Shown here piece after piece: positions 41,886 through 54,596 of a DNA stretch of 64,000 bases. The position numbers and the translations under genes are program-made. The notes below the pieces were generated by a model. That model searched no databases, was not told the origin of the DNA, and saw only the letters and a program-made list of their open reading frames with translations. The DNA comes from Symbiodinium kawagutii (lineage: Eukaryota; Sar; Dinophyceae; Suessiales; Symbiodiniaceae), in the NCBI GenBank assembly GCA_009767595.1, contig VSDK01012728.1, positions 709,136 to 773,135 of the forward strand. Reading direction: 5' to 3'. Position 1 is the stretch's first letter. Each line of letters starts with the position of its first letter.

Positions 41886-42949
41886 CTGAAAAAAAGGTGG
41901 ACCCAAGGGTGAGTAAGGGTTGATGCTCTGCTTGCCAAGGAACATTAGCAGTTTGAATGATGGTCATTCATGATGGTGACCGGTCAAAGTCAAGCATATA
42001 TCATGATTTCAATGGATACCACACTACTTACTTATAATGCCATATGTCTTTTGAAATCATAGTCATAGTACTGCGTAAATGGATCTTAGCACCATATGTA
42101 TCTAGATAAGAATCACCTGATAGGATAAATTGTTGGCAGTGCTTCATCCTATTTGAGGGCATATCAGCATTACACCAATGACAATCAATAGCGGCCAACT
42201 TCGTGGTTGATAGGCTGATAGGGAAGATCGATGTTCAATTTGCCTATTGTTAGTTCATTTCCCCATCAATCGGGGCTAGGTTCCATACGCTCTGGCTTGG
42301 TAGCAGCCTGGTCCCCTGCTCATCTTACACCGAAAGAGCTTGGAAAGTGTGGTGGAAAGAAAAACATGTTTGTTTGACCGCGAAATCTCTAAAGGTAACA
42401 ACATCGGTTCAATGGCCAATCTTGGTTACATGAATGGCCATATCACAATTAACAACATGATTGGTGCAACAACATCACTGGCCATGTTCAAATTGGCCAG
42501 GTTTCGGGGTAACCACTGACTGAGCACCTGCCAGCCTGAACAACATTGCACTGATACAGTTCCATACATGTTCATGAACATGCACTTTTCAATATACATA
42601 CTCCGTTTTTATTTGTATATAAGCATGTATTGAAAACAAATGATACACATGTATATGCCAATAAGTAGATATAGAATTTTCAACATAGAGAAGACATCAG
42701 GGAAAAAATCACCGTACGCAAACAGAAAAGGGCAATTACATAACCACACATCTGACTCACATATATACAAATATATAAAGTTTTTTATATAGTTGAAAAT
42801 ACATATATATATATGTATTTCTGTATGTATTTATGATTATGTTGTTAAATACACTAGAACAAAACATATATAGGGGTGACATGCATCAAATGTATTTGTA
42901 TGCATGTATACTGCAACCTCCATTCTGCTTCCCAGACCTGATCACTCAC

Positions 42950-43012
42950 AAGTCAACACGCCCACGCAAATGTGAATAGGCCGCTGGAGATGCTCCCATG
43001 GCGTGCCATGGT
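42950..43012 (-). CDS. Putative exon 3' part with consensus donor
   Basis: Minus-strand frame TPWEHLQRPIHICVGVLT before a GTGAGT donor. The upstream border is not clear. It lies 1.1 kb upstream of the terminal exon at 41797 on the same strand. Confidence 0.27.
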
Positions 43013-43075
43013 TTATCATTTGCCATTCTTAGCATTTCATAGTGGTCAATAATAAGGGATTATCCATTGTTCACA

Positions 43076-43156
43076 CTGGTTAAACAATGGTTAACAATGG
43101 TTTACCAATGGTTTAACAAGGGCTAACAATGGTTAACAATGGTTAATAATGGTTGA
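43076..43156. repeat. GGTTAACAATGG-type degenerate repeat
   Basis: Six or seven copies of a 10-12 bp unit GGTTAACAAT with small changes. Confidence 0.75.
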
Positions 43157-43504
43157 TACTGCTCACTCACACGGGATGATCCCTGCTTACCAATGACCAA
43201 TAATCGTTAATAATATGGCTAATTATAGGGGATGATCCTTAGTTAATACTGGATAATAGTATAGTTGACTTGAATCAACCATTTTGATGCTATGTTTAAT
43301 TGTCATTGGCACATTTTAGCAAACAGTTGCAATATATAGATGCATTGTTGCCATATTTGTAATACTATGATTCTAGCCATTGATCATCTATGATCGACCA
43401 ATATGGTTGATAAACCATTTGGTTTGATAATGGCATACCTCATATCGCTACGATAGTTGATTAACCAATGATAGCCATTTATTTTGCCATTAGTAGCTGA
43501 TGAT

Positions 43505-43626
43505 TCGAACCACCCAATCCACTGCTGTGCATTCTGCCTGCCACTCTCCATGGCAACGCCCAGGGACACGATGTCCGCGGTGCAACTCGCGTCGAAAACA
43601 GGTTTTGGTTTGTTCAAGATACCCCC
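43505..43626 (-). CDS. Putative exon
   Basis: Minus-strand frame ILNKPKPVFDASCTADIVSL, then GVAMESGRQNAQQWIGWFES. GC content and amino-acid composition are typical of coding DNA. It could belong to the same minus-strand gene as the exons at 42950 and 41797. Confidence 0.42.
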
Positions 43627-43849
43627 CAATTAATGGTTAATAGTGGTGAATAAACATTATTTTGTACTGGTTTATCAATGGTGAATGGTGGTTCTGAATA
43701 AATTTGTCAATCAAAAAGATTAGACTTAGATCCACCAAACATGGTACCCTCCCAGCACCTAAATTGGCAATCCCTGAGGGTCATCAATGCAACCCCCCGA
43801 TAGATGTGCAGCAAAGCCCTATCACTTCATCTATCTTGAACACTCTTTC

Positions 43850-43975
43850 CTGGTCAGGAAATTCCATGGAAGTCCTGCTGGCCTTCCTGGTTCCTGTGCA
43901 GGACTTTGATGGTCCTGAACAACGCAGGTGTCATCACCAGTGGATACAAACAGCCCAGCAGTAGCATCATGGCTC
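43850..43975. CDS. Coding-like island, strand ambiguous
   Basis: Both strands are open. The minus strand reads MLLLGCLYPLVMTPALFRTI (membrane-like), the plus strand MEVLLAFLVPVQDFDGPEQR. Confidence 0.28.
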
Positions 43976-44258
43976 GCATACATTAACGCCTACGCCATGA
44001 CAATGATATCAGCAGATCTTCCTACATGGAGTATTCAATGGGTATTGCAGGAACCGCATGTGTTCTTTATTACAATATATAGGATATCCGGCGCACACAT
44101 ACAAACACCCTTGTTTTGGTGCACATCTTTGGTCAGTTTCCGCAAGATTACCAAGCCAGTAGGGAGCAGAAACACACTCAAATCAGTGTGACTCTAAAAG
44201 CAAGATGTTCAAAGGATTTCTGGGGTGCGAAATCGTTTTTGAGGGCAACTTTTCCAAA

Positions 44259-44519
44259 CTACTCGGATCTATCGCTCGATATTGATTGTCGCTGGTGGTC
44301 GTTGTTGGTTAACGTAGGTCTTATCTCGGCTGGGAAGTTGTGGCATGTCTGCTTGTTGTTGGTTCTTGATGGTTGGCGCCGGGCTCCGTTGACCAATAAG
44401 TATCCATCTCTTTGAGCCTCAACAGCTCCTCCAAACAGCTTTGCAGAACAGGTAACAGCCCGAAAACAGCAGAGGAGCGCACACGTGGCCAGAAACACAT
44501 GCATGTGTGTATGAAACAT
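44259..44519 (-). CDS. ORF with N-terminal signal-peptide-like segment
   Basis: ATG at 44519, 86 codons. The start MFHTHMHVFLATCALLCCFR is a short n-region plus hydrophobic core, followed by AVTCSAKLFGGAVEAQRDGY with a plausible signal-peptidase site after TCS. The rest is polar. No domain is recognised; it may be a first exon that ends before the stop. Confidence 0.35.
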   Translation of the reverse strand: MFHTHMHVFLATCALLCCFRAVTCSAKLFGGAVEAQRDGYLLVNGARRQPSRTNNKQTCHNFPAEIRPTLTNNDHQRQSISSDRSE

Positions 44520-45099
44520 GAGTGATTAAGTATACATATATATATATATATATTTTTATTTACACATATCTATATTTTATTTACATGAAAAAAATATATA
44601 TGTATTTATTTTATCTATTTATCATCAGAAAATACAAGCAGATTAAACAGTATATTGCTCAATATTTTTCACATATGCAATATTGCATTGTACCTTCAAG
44701 AAAAAGGAGACTACATATCATGTAGATATATGTAAAAGTATGAATAAACAAATGAATAAACAAATAAGTAAATAGATAAATAGATAAATAAGTATATACA
44801 TATGTATATATATATACATAATATGTATATGCACAGATTGCTGAATGTAATCGGGCACGTATACGTGATCCAAATACTGATCCACATCCACGTCAACGTG
44901 CTGCAAATCAAATTCCGCTGCAGTGCACGGGACCCAGGGAGAAAGCCTGCTGTGGGTCAAGCGAGCCCGGGTGGCTCTCACATCGCGGAAGTGTGCAGAA
45001 TGACACACTGGAAACTGGACGTTTCTTGGCACTGAACCCATGTATGGAGCAACGGATATTTGCCTCCAAAAATTAGGGAAACCATGGGATAGCCCTCAA

Positions 45100-48000
45100 A
45101 TGATTGGTTTCAGTAGTGGTCATTCCTGGATGATCTGTTGTGGCTGGACCCATTTCCAGCTTGAGGCACCTGGTTGGTCGTAGAACCCAATAGCATTCCT
45201 GGTCCAACTCCCAGTGCCAGGTACGTCTCCCGAAAATGGCTTGCAGCCATGGGGAGATTCGTAGGTTGCTGACCGCTACCAAAACCGTAAGGGCTTAAGG
45301 GCCATCAGGTACTAGTTACTGGCCACTTGTTGACCATGAATTTCAGGGTGGGAGATCTTTGATGGCGATAGCTGAGATGATGCAGTGATACTCAACAGGA
45401 TCAGCTTGGCAAATGGGGGCCGCCAGCTCTAGGCGTTCAGCGAAACCCAATCAGTATGCAGGAAATATAGCGCTTGTACAGTTTCAAAGACAAGGATGTG
45501 GTTCCGAACAAGGTGAGAATATCAACCACTTTGCTATAGTGCAAAAAGCTTGTTCCTGTATCATCAACCAAGCAGGTGCACGTAGAAAATCTACAGTAGG
45601 AAAGAACCACCAGCAGTAGGCATCTCACAGTTTCTGGGCGGAAGTGGCGACTGAAGCAACACCTTTTTGACAATTTCTCAGCTTTTGAGGGTGGTTGACT
45701 CAAAGTTGCTCTCGGGCTGCTGCAGTCAAGGCTTCTAGGCTGTCTGTTCTTTGGAGCACCCCGAAGAAGTGGATTGCCAAACAAAGAACTATTATCATCG
45801 ACAATAATACTTAATTTATCATTGTCATTTTACTTATTATTATCATTATTATTATTATCATTATTATCGTTATTTTGAATTATACTATATATACATCGCA
45901 TGTCTCCGTAATTGACCATAAGTAGACATCATTCACCATGATAAACCATCATTGACATTAGCAACCGTCCAGAACTGCTACAATTGAGCATGATGAACCA
46001 TCAGTATGTTTATTATGATTGAGCATTATAAACCATGATCAAAAAAGCAACCAACCATGAATTGTGGTCAAATCCACCAACCAACCACGAACAGTAGGCT
46101 TCTTACTCTGCACATTGGGTTCAAATGGTTCAGGAGGTAACGAGGCAAATAATTCTGATGTGGTGAGGGCTCGTGAAGCACGACACATTTTCATGACAAA
46201 TGCATGTTACTATGCGCCATACCATATCCCAATGTTAATTTGCGAGGGTCCAAGTACAGCATATCACACCACAGACTCCAGGAATGATTGTCAAGGGTAC
46301 TTCGCAGTCAGCGATTTCACCGGCTAATGGCTTCCAGCATAGCTTATGTTGAGTGAAACCTAACAAATATGAAAATTGTGGAAGTCATTGAAGTCATTGA
46401 ATCAATACAGCCTTTGGACTTCCAAACTTACTGCCATTCCGCTTCGGCAGGTCTTGTTTGCAGCAGCCCTTGCTCTTAATGATTTGTGGGGCCAGCCGTT
46501 CTGAACAAAAATACAAGCTGTTGTCAGCTCCTGAACAGTCAGCTCGTTCCAAGGTGTTGTCAGCTCGTGGAAAAGTCGGGTTACAGTTCCGTGATCAAAA
46601 GCGCTCAATTTGAAAAGATGGTAATTCGCCAGAGGAATCATTTTGTACTTGGATGGCTTGATTCACTCAATAGCCGACCATTATGGTATTTGCCAGAGGT
46701 ATTGCATAATGAACTTGCAGATTATGCTCATGTGCGGTTGCAATGTCGGCAAGTTCTGTGGCACTTTTTTTTTCTGGGGGATCACTGGATCACGCGGCCA
46801 GAAATCCAAACAGTTTCCGAAGCTTGATGTTTAAGAGTGGATAATATGGTGGACAATAGCTGATAGTGGTTAAAATATAAGGTCGACAATAGCTGATAAT
46901 AGTTATATGATAATGATGGTTCAGCGAATTTGAACTGCTGTTGTTGTTGTTGATTCAGAGTGGTCAATAGTTGTATTCCCATGGCTTGCCGGTAGAATAG
47001 AGGCTATGACAATATATAATTAGATTGCATTTGAATTGAGCAGTGGCGTACAATCACCAGGTTGTTGCTTTTTGCTGTGACACTTCTGAAAAATATTGGT
47101 CATCCAACCCACCATCCCAAAGACAGTACTGCGGAAGACCAACCTTTCACTTGGGAGAAGAAACTTGCAGATAATATCGAAAACACACAAAATGATGACA
47201 TCACAGGACCATTCGACCCCAGGTGCCATTCACAAATTGATCCCCACAAACCCGTTGGGCCAGCTTCTTGGTCATCCGTCTCAGAATAATCTAACATGCA
47301 ATCAAGAAAATAAATTGAACATTATCATTAATTATTCTGTAAGCTTTCAATTAGTTGAAACATGGGGTCAATGGGAACTAGCTCATGTTTACACTCTTTA
47401 TGCCGTTGCTTAGAATTGGCTATCCAGGGCTGTGAGGGTTGTGGCTATGCCGATTCTAGAATCAACCGGCCACTGATCATTCTCGATATCTGCGATCCCC
47501 AACAGAAAGACAATGCAAAGGTTACTTCGTGTCACATGACTGAAGATTAAGTCTATCAAATGTCTATAAAATTTTGGACAATGTTGATCCTTTGTTCAGT
47601 TTTGCTGGGATCCAATCCCTCAAGTTGCCTTTTTGTAATATACATGCACGCATGCAAAAACAACCGTGTAGATTATCTATGCATACAATATGATATGTAT
47701 GAAAAAAATATATATATATATATATACACATATACATATATATCTAGGTGTATATATATATATATATAAAGATGTGTATGCACATTATATGTATATCTCT
47801 TTAGATGCATGATAAATGAAGATCTGCATATGTACGGTTTGGAAAAAATATGTCTCGATTCTTGGCACTTACTTGCAAGGCTGAGCACGGATCTGGTGCC
47901 CACGACTTTGATCCATACATTGTGCGCATGCAAACATTAAACATATGCAAAGCTGTATATTTGTTATATTGACTGTAGTAAAATATGTTGTGTCAAGTAT

Positions 48001-48440
48001 ATGTATATTTAAAAATATGTATACATACATGTCTATAAACATATTGTGTCGTAGATAAAACATATATGTCTATGATAAATTGTATTATGTGTCTATGTCT
48101 ATAAGTTTTACATATGTACACATATTATAGATACTGCATATACCAGCTCTCTGCGCCCGTGTGTTCATATGTGTCCGACCATTTTTCATGGGCATATTCA
48201 CGGTCCAACGTATGGACATAAGGATTAATGATAAATAGTATTGTAATATAGTGTGATGAATAAAATATGTGTGGACTCACGTACCCTTCACAAAAATAAA
48301 CACACATGTACACACTTGAATCAGTGCATAGGTATAAATTGATCAATGAAAGCAGGTCCGGAAACAGGGTGCTGGAGGCTGGAGAGGTGTACTTGTTTTG
48401 GAGGATTCCTGACAATTGTTTATATAATTGGGTTTGAGCT
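45100..48440. other. Mostly non-coding, AT-rich
   Basis: Contains the ATT array at 45832 and TATATA at 47706. Weak coding-like islands at 45690-45780 (minus, GVLQRTDSLEALTAAAREQL) and 46440-46620 (minus) are too uncertain to call as exons. Confidence 0.4.
45832..45880. repeat. (ATT)n and (ATC)n microsatellite
   Basis: TTATTATTATCATTATTATTATTATC-type run of trinucleotides. Confidence 0.85.
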
Positions 48441-48451
48441 GCTAACACCAG

Positions 48452-48515
48452 TGGCGGCCGCGCAGTGGCTCTTGCCATTGTCCCGCTGATCAGCGTGAAA
48501 CGGCCGTGCAAACAG
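48452..48515 (+). CDS. Putative internal exon
   Basis: Acceptor AACACCAG and donor AAACAG|GTTAGT, frame GGRAVALAIVPLISVKRPCK. The frame is closed by a stop just upstream, which agrees with an exon border. Confidence 0.35.
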
Positions 48516-48930
48516 GTTAGTTCTGGGAGTAGAATGAAGAAGTTCTTGGATGAGCACCACCACGTGTTGCACTAGCATACTCAGCAAAGTATATGGGCAT
48601 TTGTAATCAGCTAAGTAGATGTACTCAAACAATGTCAATGCATATTCACATATAGGTAGATAGAAATATATAGAAATATCAACATAGATAGAAGGATGTA
48701 TAGATGCACATGACCTGCCGCACAAAAAATCCTGGGCACCCAGGAGCTTCAATGCATGCCCAAGTCAGTGCCATGATGAATCCGTCAAGACACATTCATC
48801 AACTGATGCTTGGGTTCCCATGGGTTCCCAGGCTCTGACAATTGCATCCTCCACCCCAGGAAAATCATGGCACGTCTTGGAATCTGGCATCACCAATCGT
48901 GATGTGTATTAAAAAAAAAAGAGAAGATAC

Positions 48931-49048
48931 CCAGCAGCTCTGTAGGGTCCGCATGGGGGGCGCCGGAATCCCTTTGGGATCTCCAGCGGTTCACAAACTC
49001 AAGGGCCATCCTGCAACAGTCAACATCCAACTGGCTGAGACGTGTTCT
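48931..49048 (-). CDS. Putative internal exon
   Basis: Minus strand, acceptor CCCAGCAG and donor CTGG|GTATCT; frame RTRLSQLDVDCCRMALEFVN, then RWRSQRDSGAPHADPTELL. Confidence 0.4.
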
Positions 49049-49370
49049 CTGCTGGGGATGAACCATTATAGCCAAGAGTTCTAACAAACATTATGAAACT
49101 AGTCTGATATCAACTAATTAATACATGTGTTAGTTTTATCCCTAACAAAGGATAACATGGTAACGGTATAAAGACTATGAAACCTATCTGATATAAGCCA
49201 ATACAACTGTTGAGAGTAAACAAGTAATATGAACAGGAATCGATTATCTGAAACAAAATCTGTATGCTTACTAAAGCCGCTAAAGTACGCAGCTTGCCAT
49301 GACTGCCAGTACCACACCTGGATTTGATGTAGACATCGCAAACCATGGCTCCATCATGTGGCATTCTTAC

Positions 49371-49487
49371 CAGGGGGGGACCCAGGGGTTCAAGTTCTGC
49401 CCGGCATGGGTCGCACCTAGTCATATTTGGGCGCCCCACTACCATCCCCAAGCAACAAGGATTTGGAGGTCGCAGCCGGCAATTCAT
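49371..49487 (-). CDS. Putative exon with Cys pairs
   Basis: ATG at 49487 and 39 codons to a donor CCCCTG|GTAAGA. The frame reads MNCRLRPPNPCCLGMVVGRP, then TRCDPCRAELEPLG. The CDPC pair is suggestive but too little to call a zinc site. Confidence 0.38.
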
Positions 49488-50109
49488 CAGAGATCACTGC
49501 TGGGAAGGACTTCCTACCCTACCCACCCGCGGTACCTGTCGGTAGTTTGGCTTGGGGATCTTCGAATTGGGGGTCTCCGAATCGCAGAGTCTGAAGGATC
49601 TAACAACATGTGTATAGAAGTGAGTCTAAGGGAATCCAACGAGATCATCAAAGATCCAAATGGCTTTCAAATAGTAAAAAGATCTGCAATACCCCAGCCA
49701 TTGCAAGCAACACATTGGGACATTGAACAATTCCGGCGGAAATTGAGGGAACCAAAGAGTAGGGAACTGAGGAAATGTTTACATCCATGTTGTCGTTAAA
49801 AAAATAGTACTCTTCCAAACGAGTTGTGCTCACGAGCCTGTGACCAATAGATGTGAGAGGACAAAGTTCACACTAGATATCCAATCAAATAGCTTAGTTT
49901 TGTGGATGGCGATGTTCGGCGGACTCTATTTCAGATGCAGTGCTTTCAACCGACAAAAATGAATTTCCCCTGTGAGTTTCCTTTAGGCAAAACATATTGG
50001 AGAGGTCCATGGTAGTTTTCAGGAGGTCAAGTCTTGGCCAAACATGCGGCTGTATGCGAATGTCAACCAATTAACAAGGGAATACTCCAACTTAGATAAC
50101 AACACCGGA

Positions 50110-50300
50110 AACAAACCTGCATACACTGACTGCTTGCAGCTGCGGGGTAATGCTTGGTTGGTAGGTCATACATCCATTGTGCTTGTTGTCCAACAACCCC
50201 AAACTTGACAGAACGGCCACATGTATCCACAGGTCCAGTCCTTCTTCGCAGCCTACGTCCTGACTTGCGGCGCAAGAGTGTGCGTCTAACCAACTGCTTG
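50110..50300 (-). CDS. Putative exon
   Basis: Minus-strand frame HSCAASQDVGCEEGLDLWIH, then VAVLSSLGLLDNKHNG. A second minus frame is open and basic. Confidence 0.3.
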
Positions 50301-50692
50301 ACTCAACATACGATTCGTCGTGTTGGATGATGGTGGGTGAATTCATGGTTAATGATAAAACATGTAAATCATGGGAAATCCTGCTCAATGAGGATTAATT
50401 AACCACTCAATGGTATGTAAATACATGCTTAATCATGGGCACATGAATTAAGTTTGATATGATTGTTGCTGACCTCCCTCAATGGTTGTTCATGCTAATG
50501 TGGTGCAATTTGTTTCCGTGTTTCTGAAACGCCATGAGCGCACCCCTACAACTATCATACCCCCGAACATGACCACAAAATGGCCATGAGTCAATACTAA
50601 AGAGCAATCGTGAGGGATAATAAGCAAGAAACAGCGGAAACAGTGGTGAATAGTGGACACCAGGGGTACAAGGTACTAGGATCAATTTTCAG

Positions 50693-50817
50693 GCTGCGAG
50701 TACGACCCCCATGGGCCTCCTCGTCACGATCCGGGTCGGAAAAGGCACAAAAAAAACAGCTCCACGTGTCCTGGAGAACGTTTGGATTTGGAATGGGAAA
50801 GCATTGGGAAGAGGCAG
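50693..50817 (+). CDS. Putative internal exon
   Basis: Acceptor AATTTTCAG|G and donor GAGGCAG|GTTGAT; frame GCEYDPHGPPRHDPGRKRHK, then KNSSTCPGERLDLEWESIG. Highly charged. Confidence 0.45.
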
Positions 50818-51019
50818 GTTGATCATGTGAGCATGGCTGGGAACCAGCAAGCAGCTCAATTTCGGTGGCAAGTTCATCATGTGAGGCTCGCGAACAATGC
50901 TTGCAATTGAAGAAAAAACACTATAACCTGGCTGCATCATGAGGTTTTTAACCAATTGAAATAAGAGGAACTTTCGATTCTTCAAATTTGTAGTGATGTG
51001 GCAGCTTCACACAGCGGAA

Positions 51020-51285
51020 TCAAGGGCCACAAATGAACTTTGGGTCGATTCCTGCTTCATTTTGCCACATCATATGGGATGGTGTTTGGTCTGCATTTGC
51101 CGAAGAGAAAACTTGGCCAGTGGATACTGCCCCAAAACAAGTTCAACCTTCCCAACAAATGCAGTCCGGAAGCCAATGCCTTGGCTAATCACGGCGACGC
51201 ATCAGCCCTGATCCCGGCAGGTACCTTGCCTGGAAATGAAGCAGATTGCAAGATGGACATTGCCAGCCATCATTTGGCAACCTGA
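51020..51285 (+). CDS. Putative exon or ORF
   Basis: Plus-strand open frame of about 80 codons ending in TGA: FLLHFATSYGMVFGLHLPKR, then NKCSPEANALANHGDASALI. No ATG sits at its start, so an upstream exon would be needed. Confidence 0.35.
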
Positions 51286-51700
51286 GCATAGCATTTTGCC
51301 ACAAGTTCTGAAGTTTCACCAGTAAGCAAAGCCACTAATACCTGGTATTAGAATGCATATTAGTATAGAGAAGATTGGATGGGATTCGATTGGATTCTAT
51401 TGCATTGGATTTTAGAAGATTGGATTGTATTTGATTGGATGGAGTAGATAGATAAACAAGAAATTGCAAATAAATGCATATGGAGATAAACTTCAATGAC
51501 AAGCAAAATAGATAGACCAAATCGAGTGAGCAGAAATGAATATGAAACCAAAAAGAAGACAAAACACACACACACACACATACACAGTCTATACCGTTCA
51601 AGGTCAAAACACACATATACATCTGAAAAATACAAATTTACAATCATACCAAACAAACAATAAACATAGACAATTACTTTACTTCGAGTGATCCCCACCG

Positions 51701-52678
51701 TCTGACATATCTTCTGGCATTCTGTCTGACATGTCTTCTGACATTTCTTCTGACATATCTTTTGACACTCTCTCTCTGACATTCTTTCTGGCATATCTTC
51801 TGACATTTCTTCTGACATTCTCTCTGACATCCTTTCTGGCATATCTTCTGACATTCTTTCTGGCATATCTTTTGACATTCTTTCTGACATCTCTTCTGAC
51901 ATTCTTTCTGACATTCTATCCTGACATTTCTCCTGACATTCACTCTGACATTCTTTCTGGCATATCTTTTGACATTCTTTCTGACATCTCTTCTGACAAT
52001 CTTTCTGACATGTCTTCTGACATTTCTTCTGACATTCTCTGACATTCATTCTGGCATATCTTCTGACATTCTCTCTGACATATCTTCTGACATTCTTTCT
52101 GACATTCTATCCTGACATTTCTTCTGACATTCTTTCTGGCATTCTTTCTGGCATATCTTTTGACATTCTTTCTGGCATTCTTTCTGACATTCTTTCTGAC
52201 ATATCTTCTGACATTCTCTCTGACATTCTTTCTGACATTCTTTCTGGCATATCTTCTGACATTCTCTCTGACATTCTTTCTGGCATATCTTTTGCCATTC
52301 TCTCTGACATATCTTCTGGCATTCTTTCTGACATGTCTTCTGACATTTCTTCTGACATATCTTTTGACATTCTCTCTGACATTCTTTCTGGCATATCTTC
52401 TGACATTTCTTCTGACATTCTATCCTGACATTTCTCTTGACATTCTATCCTGACATTCTTTCTGACATTCTCTCTGACATTCTTTCTGGCATATCTTCTG
52501 ACATTTCTTCTGACATTCTATCCTGACATTTCTTTTGACATTCTATCTGACATATCTTCTGACGTTCTTTTTGGCATCTCTCTTGACATTCTTTCTGGCA
52601 TTCTTTCTGACATTTCTTCTGACATTCTTTCTGACATTCTTCCTGACATTTCTTCTGACATTCTTTCTGAGGTTCTTT
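51701..52678. repeat. 12-bp satellite array, unit TTCTTTCTGACA
   Basis: About 80 tandem copies of a 12-bp unit, with TCTGACAT and TCTGGCAT cores. The minus strand reads ATGTCAGAAAGA, giving repeating M-S-E-R in one frame and C-Q-K-E in another. The long ORFs on both strands come from the stop-free 12-bp unit and change frame along the array, so I do not treat them as genes. Confidence 0.95.
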
Positions 52679-52683
52679 CCTCG

Positions 52684-53059
52684 CGGTTGAGGTCCGGCAG
52701 CGACCACTGAGCGCGGATGGTCGTGGTTGAGGTCCNNNNNNNNNNNNNNNNNNNNNNNNNNNNNNNNNNNNNNNNNNNNNNNNNNNNNNNNNNNNNNNNN
52801 NNNNNNNNNNNNNNNNNNNNNNNNNNNNNNNNNNNNNNNNNNNNNNNNNNNNNNNNNNNNNNNNNNNNNNNNNNNNNNNNNNNNNNNNNNNNNNNNNNNN
52901 NNNNNNNNNNNNNNNNCATGGTCGTGGTTGAGGTCCGGCAGCGACCACTAGTCGGGCATGGTCGTGGTTGAGGTCCGGCAGCGACCACTAGGCATACATG
53001 ATCATGGTTGAGGTCCGGCAGCGACCACTAGTCGTGCATGGTCGTGGTTGAGGTCCGGC
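52684..53059. repeat. 40-bp tandem repeat array spanning an assembly gap
   Basis: Units of 40 bp beginning CATGGTCGTGGTTGAGGTCC and containing GGCAGCGACCACTAG. Three full copies and a partial one follow the gap and one to two copies precede it, so the unread bases are probably more of the same. The array directly abuts the 12-bp satellite and is followed by a GGAGGA-rich stretch (53060-53112). Confidence 0.92.
52736..52916. other. Assembly gap (181 N)
   Basis: Run of N within the 40-bp repeat array; the true length is unknown. Confidence 1.
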
Positions 53060-53247
53060 GAGGAGAAGGAGAACGAGAAGGAGGAGGAGGAGATGGAGGA
53101 GGAGGAGGCGGAGTCAGCTCTGATAAAATCTAACAACCCTCACCTGACAGGTGGGGAAAAAACAACCCATGCTTGAAACAAATCAGAGTTGAATGGACAA
53201 ATCATGTGGTGAGGTTGGACCACCAAGTTGGGTGGTAATAGACTAGT

Positions 53248-53440
53248 CTATATGTGAAATGCTCGCGAGTCGCCATGCTGAATAGTTGGGTTCAGCTTCT
53301 TTGGGAAGGGCGCCCCACCAGAACATGGCCGCGGCTGCGAAACCACAAGCGAAACAGTCGAGCCGTTGGGAGGGGTTATGACCCTTGTCGCCATATTCCG
53401 GTTATGACTGCTGATTTCCAATGGAATTCCATAGTCTTGT
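53248..53440 (-). CDS. Putative exon
   Basis: Minus-strand frame IPLEISSHNRNMATRVITPP, then VSLVVSQPRPCSGGAPFPK. It lies just right of the 40-bp repeat array. Confidence 0.35.
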
Positions 53441-54169
53441 TGCTTACCTATTGACAATCTTCTATGATACCAGTTGGTATATGTCCCCTATTCTTGCTGG
53501 TGAATATCTCACAACATCAACACATATCAGCCATGAACCCGCAAATGGACCATCATTGGTTCTCAACCATTGGTGGCTGGTGGCTTGGCCATGTTCTGTT
53601 GTAGGGTATCCCCTGCGCAACACGAGATCAACACATGTGATACATTAACACAAGCTTTGTTTATGATTGAAAGCCCAAGCTCATGGGATACAAAATGGTA
53701 CATCACACATCGATGATTGGAATCTCACTTTGATTGGATAAGAAATACAAAAGCCAAAACCAAAAAACAAATGCAAATCATGAAACCTTGACATATTGAC
53801 CCAGTAAATGTGGAGGGTGCGTCGTGCTTTCTCCGAATTTAATCTTGCACGTACTACTGGCACGTCCGTCATAGCTGCCTAACTTATATAAGTATATTCA
53901 TCATGTCAAACAGAACTAGCATCTTTTAATCGACAAACTACATCCAGTATGTTATTTGCAATTTCCTTAACATCAGGTCAATATGCAAGATTGAACTGTG
54001 TCAATACCAATATAATTACTTAAAACATCTTTAAGCACATTGTCAATTGTTTGGAAATTGTAAGATCCAATTGTTTACATCCATACGGATTTGCAATTTG
54101 TCAATAGCAATACTTGACAATGTGCTAATATCCCCATTCTTATACTAATCACTGTTAGTATCCCTATCA

Positions 54170-54385
54170 TTAAACCACCAGAACCCACCATACTTTCAAA
54201 TCAGCTTGACAAACCAACACATCAACGCAGACGTCTGCACCGCGGTACCAAGTTTTCTGACACTTCGAGCGCAGCTCCTGAGATTCAACGGTCAACAACT
54301 GTGGTGGGATGCTGCGGTTTACGAAGCAAAGAAATGGGCAGGTGAACGTCCCAACGCCGTAGGAATGTAGCCGTGTGTTGTGCAT
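54170..54385 (-). CDS. Putative exon, Cys-containing
   Basis: Minus-strand frame MHNTRLHSYGVGTFTCPFLC, then ELRSKCQKTWYRGADVCVDV. No consensus splice border was picked. Confidence 0.28.
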   Translation of the reverse strand: MHNTRLHSYGVGTFTCPFLCFVNRSIPPQLLTVESQELRSKCQKTWYRGADVCVDVLVCQADLKVWWVLVV

Positions 54386-54596
54386 TTAGGGATAAGCTAC
54401 ACATCTATACTACATGCATTTAGATAGATATATAAATATAATATATATATGTATGCTATAAATGTACATATATATATATATATAATATACCAGATTTATG
54501 AGTATATACACATATTCATATGATTGCAGATGTACATAGGGTTAGGATGGCCGGAGATACTTCACCCCTCCCACCTCTTCACAAAGATGCGAGGCA

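Noticed and set aside
44522..44725. Ile/Tyr/Lys-rich ORFs in TATATA DNA (also at 44711-44911, 47560-47933, 63248-63547)
   Set aside because: Composition is that of translated AT microsatellite, with no coding signal.
51360..52049. 229-codon minus-strand ORF with CQKE repeats, and MSER-repeat ORFs
   Set aside because: Product of the stop-free 12-bp satellite; the frame in use changes along the array and the C-terminal part is AT-rich non-coding DNA.
51701..52678. Possible CRISPR array
   Set aside because: Units are contiguous with no unique spacers, and the genome is eukaryotic.
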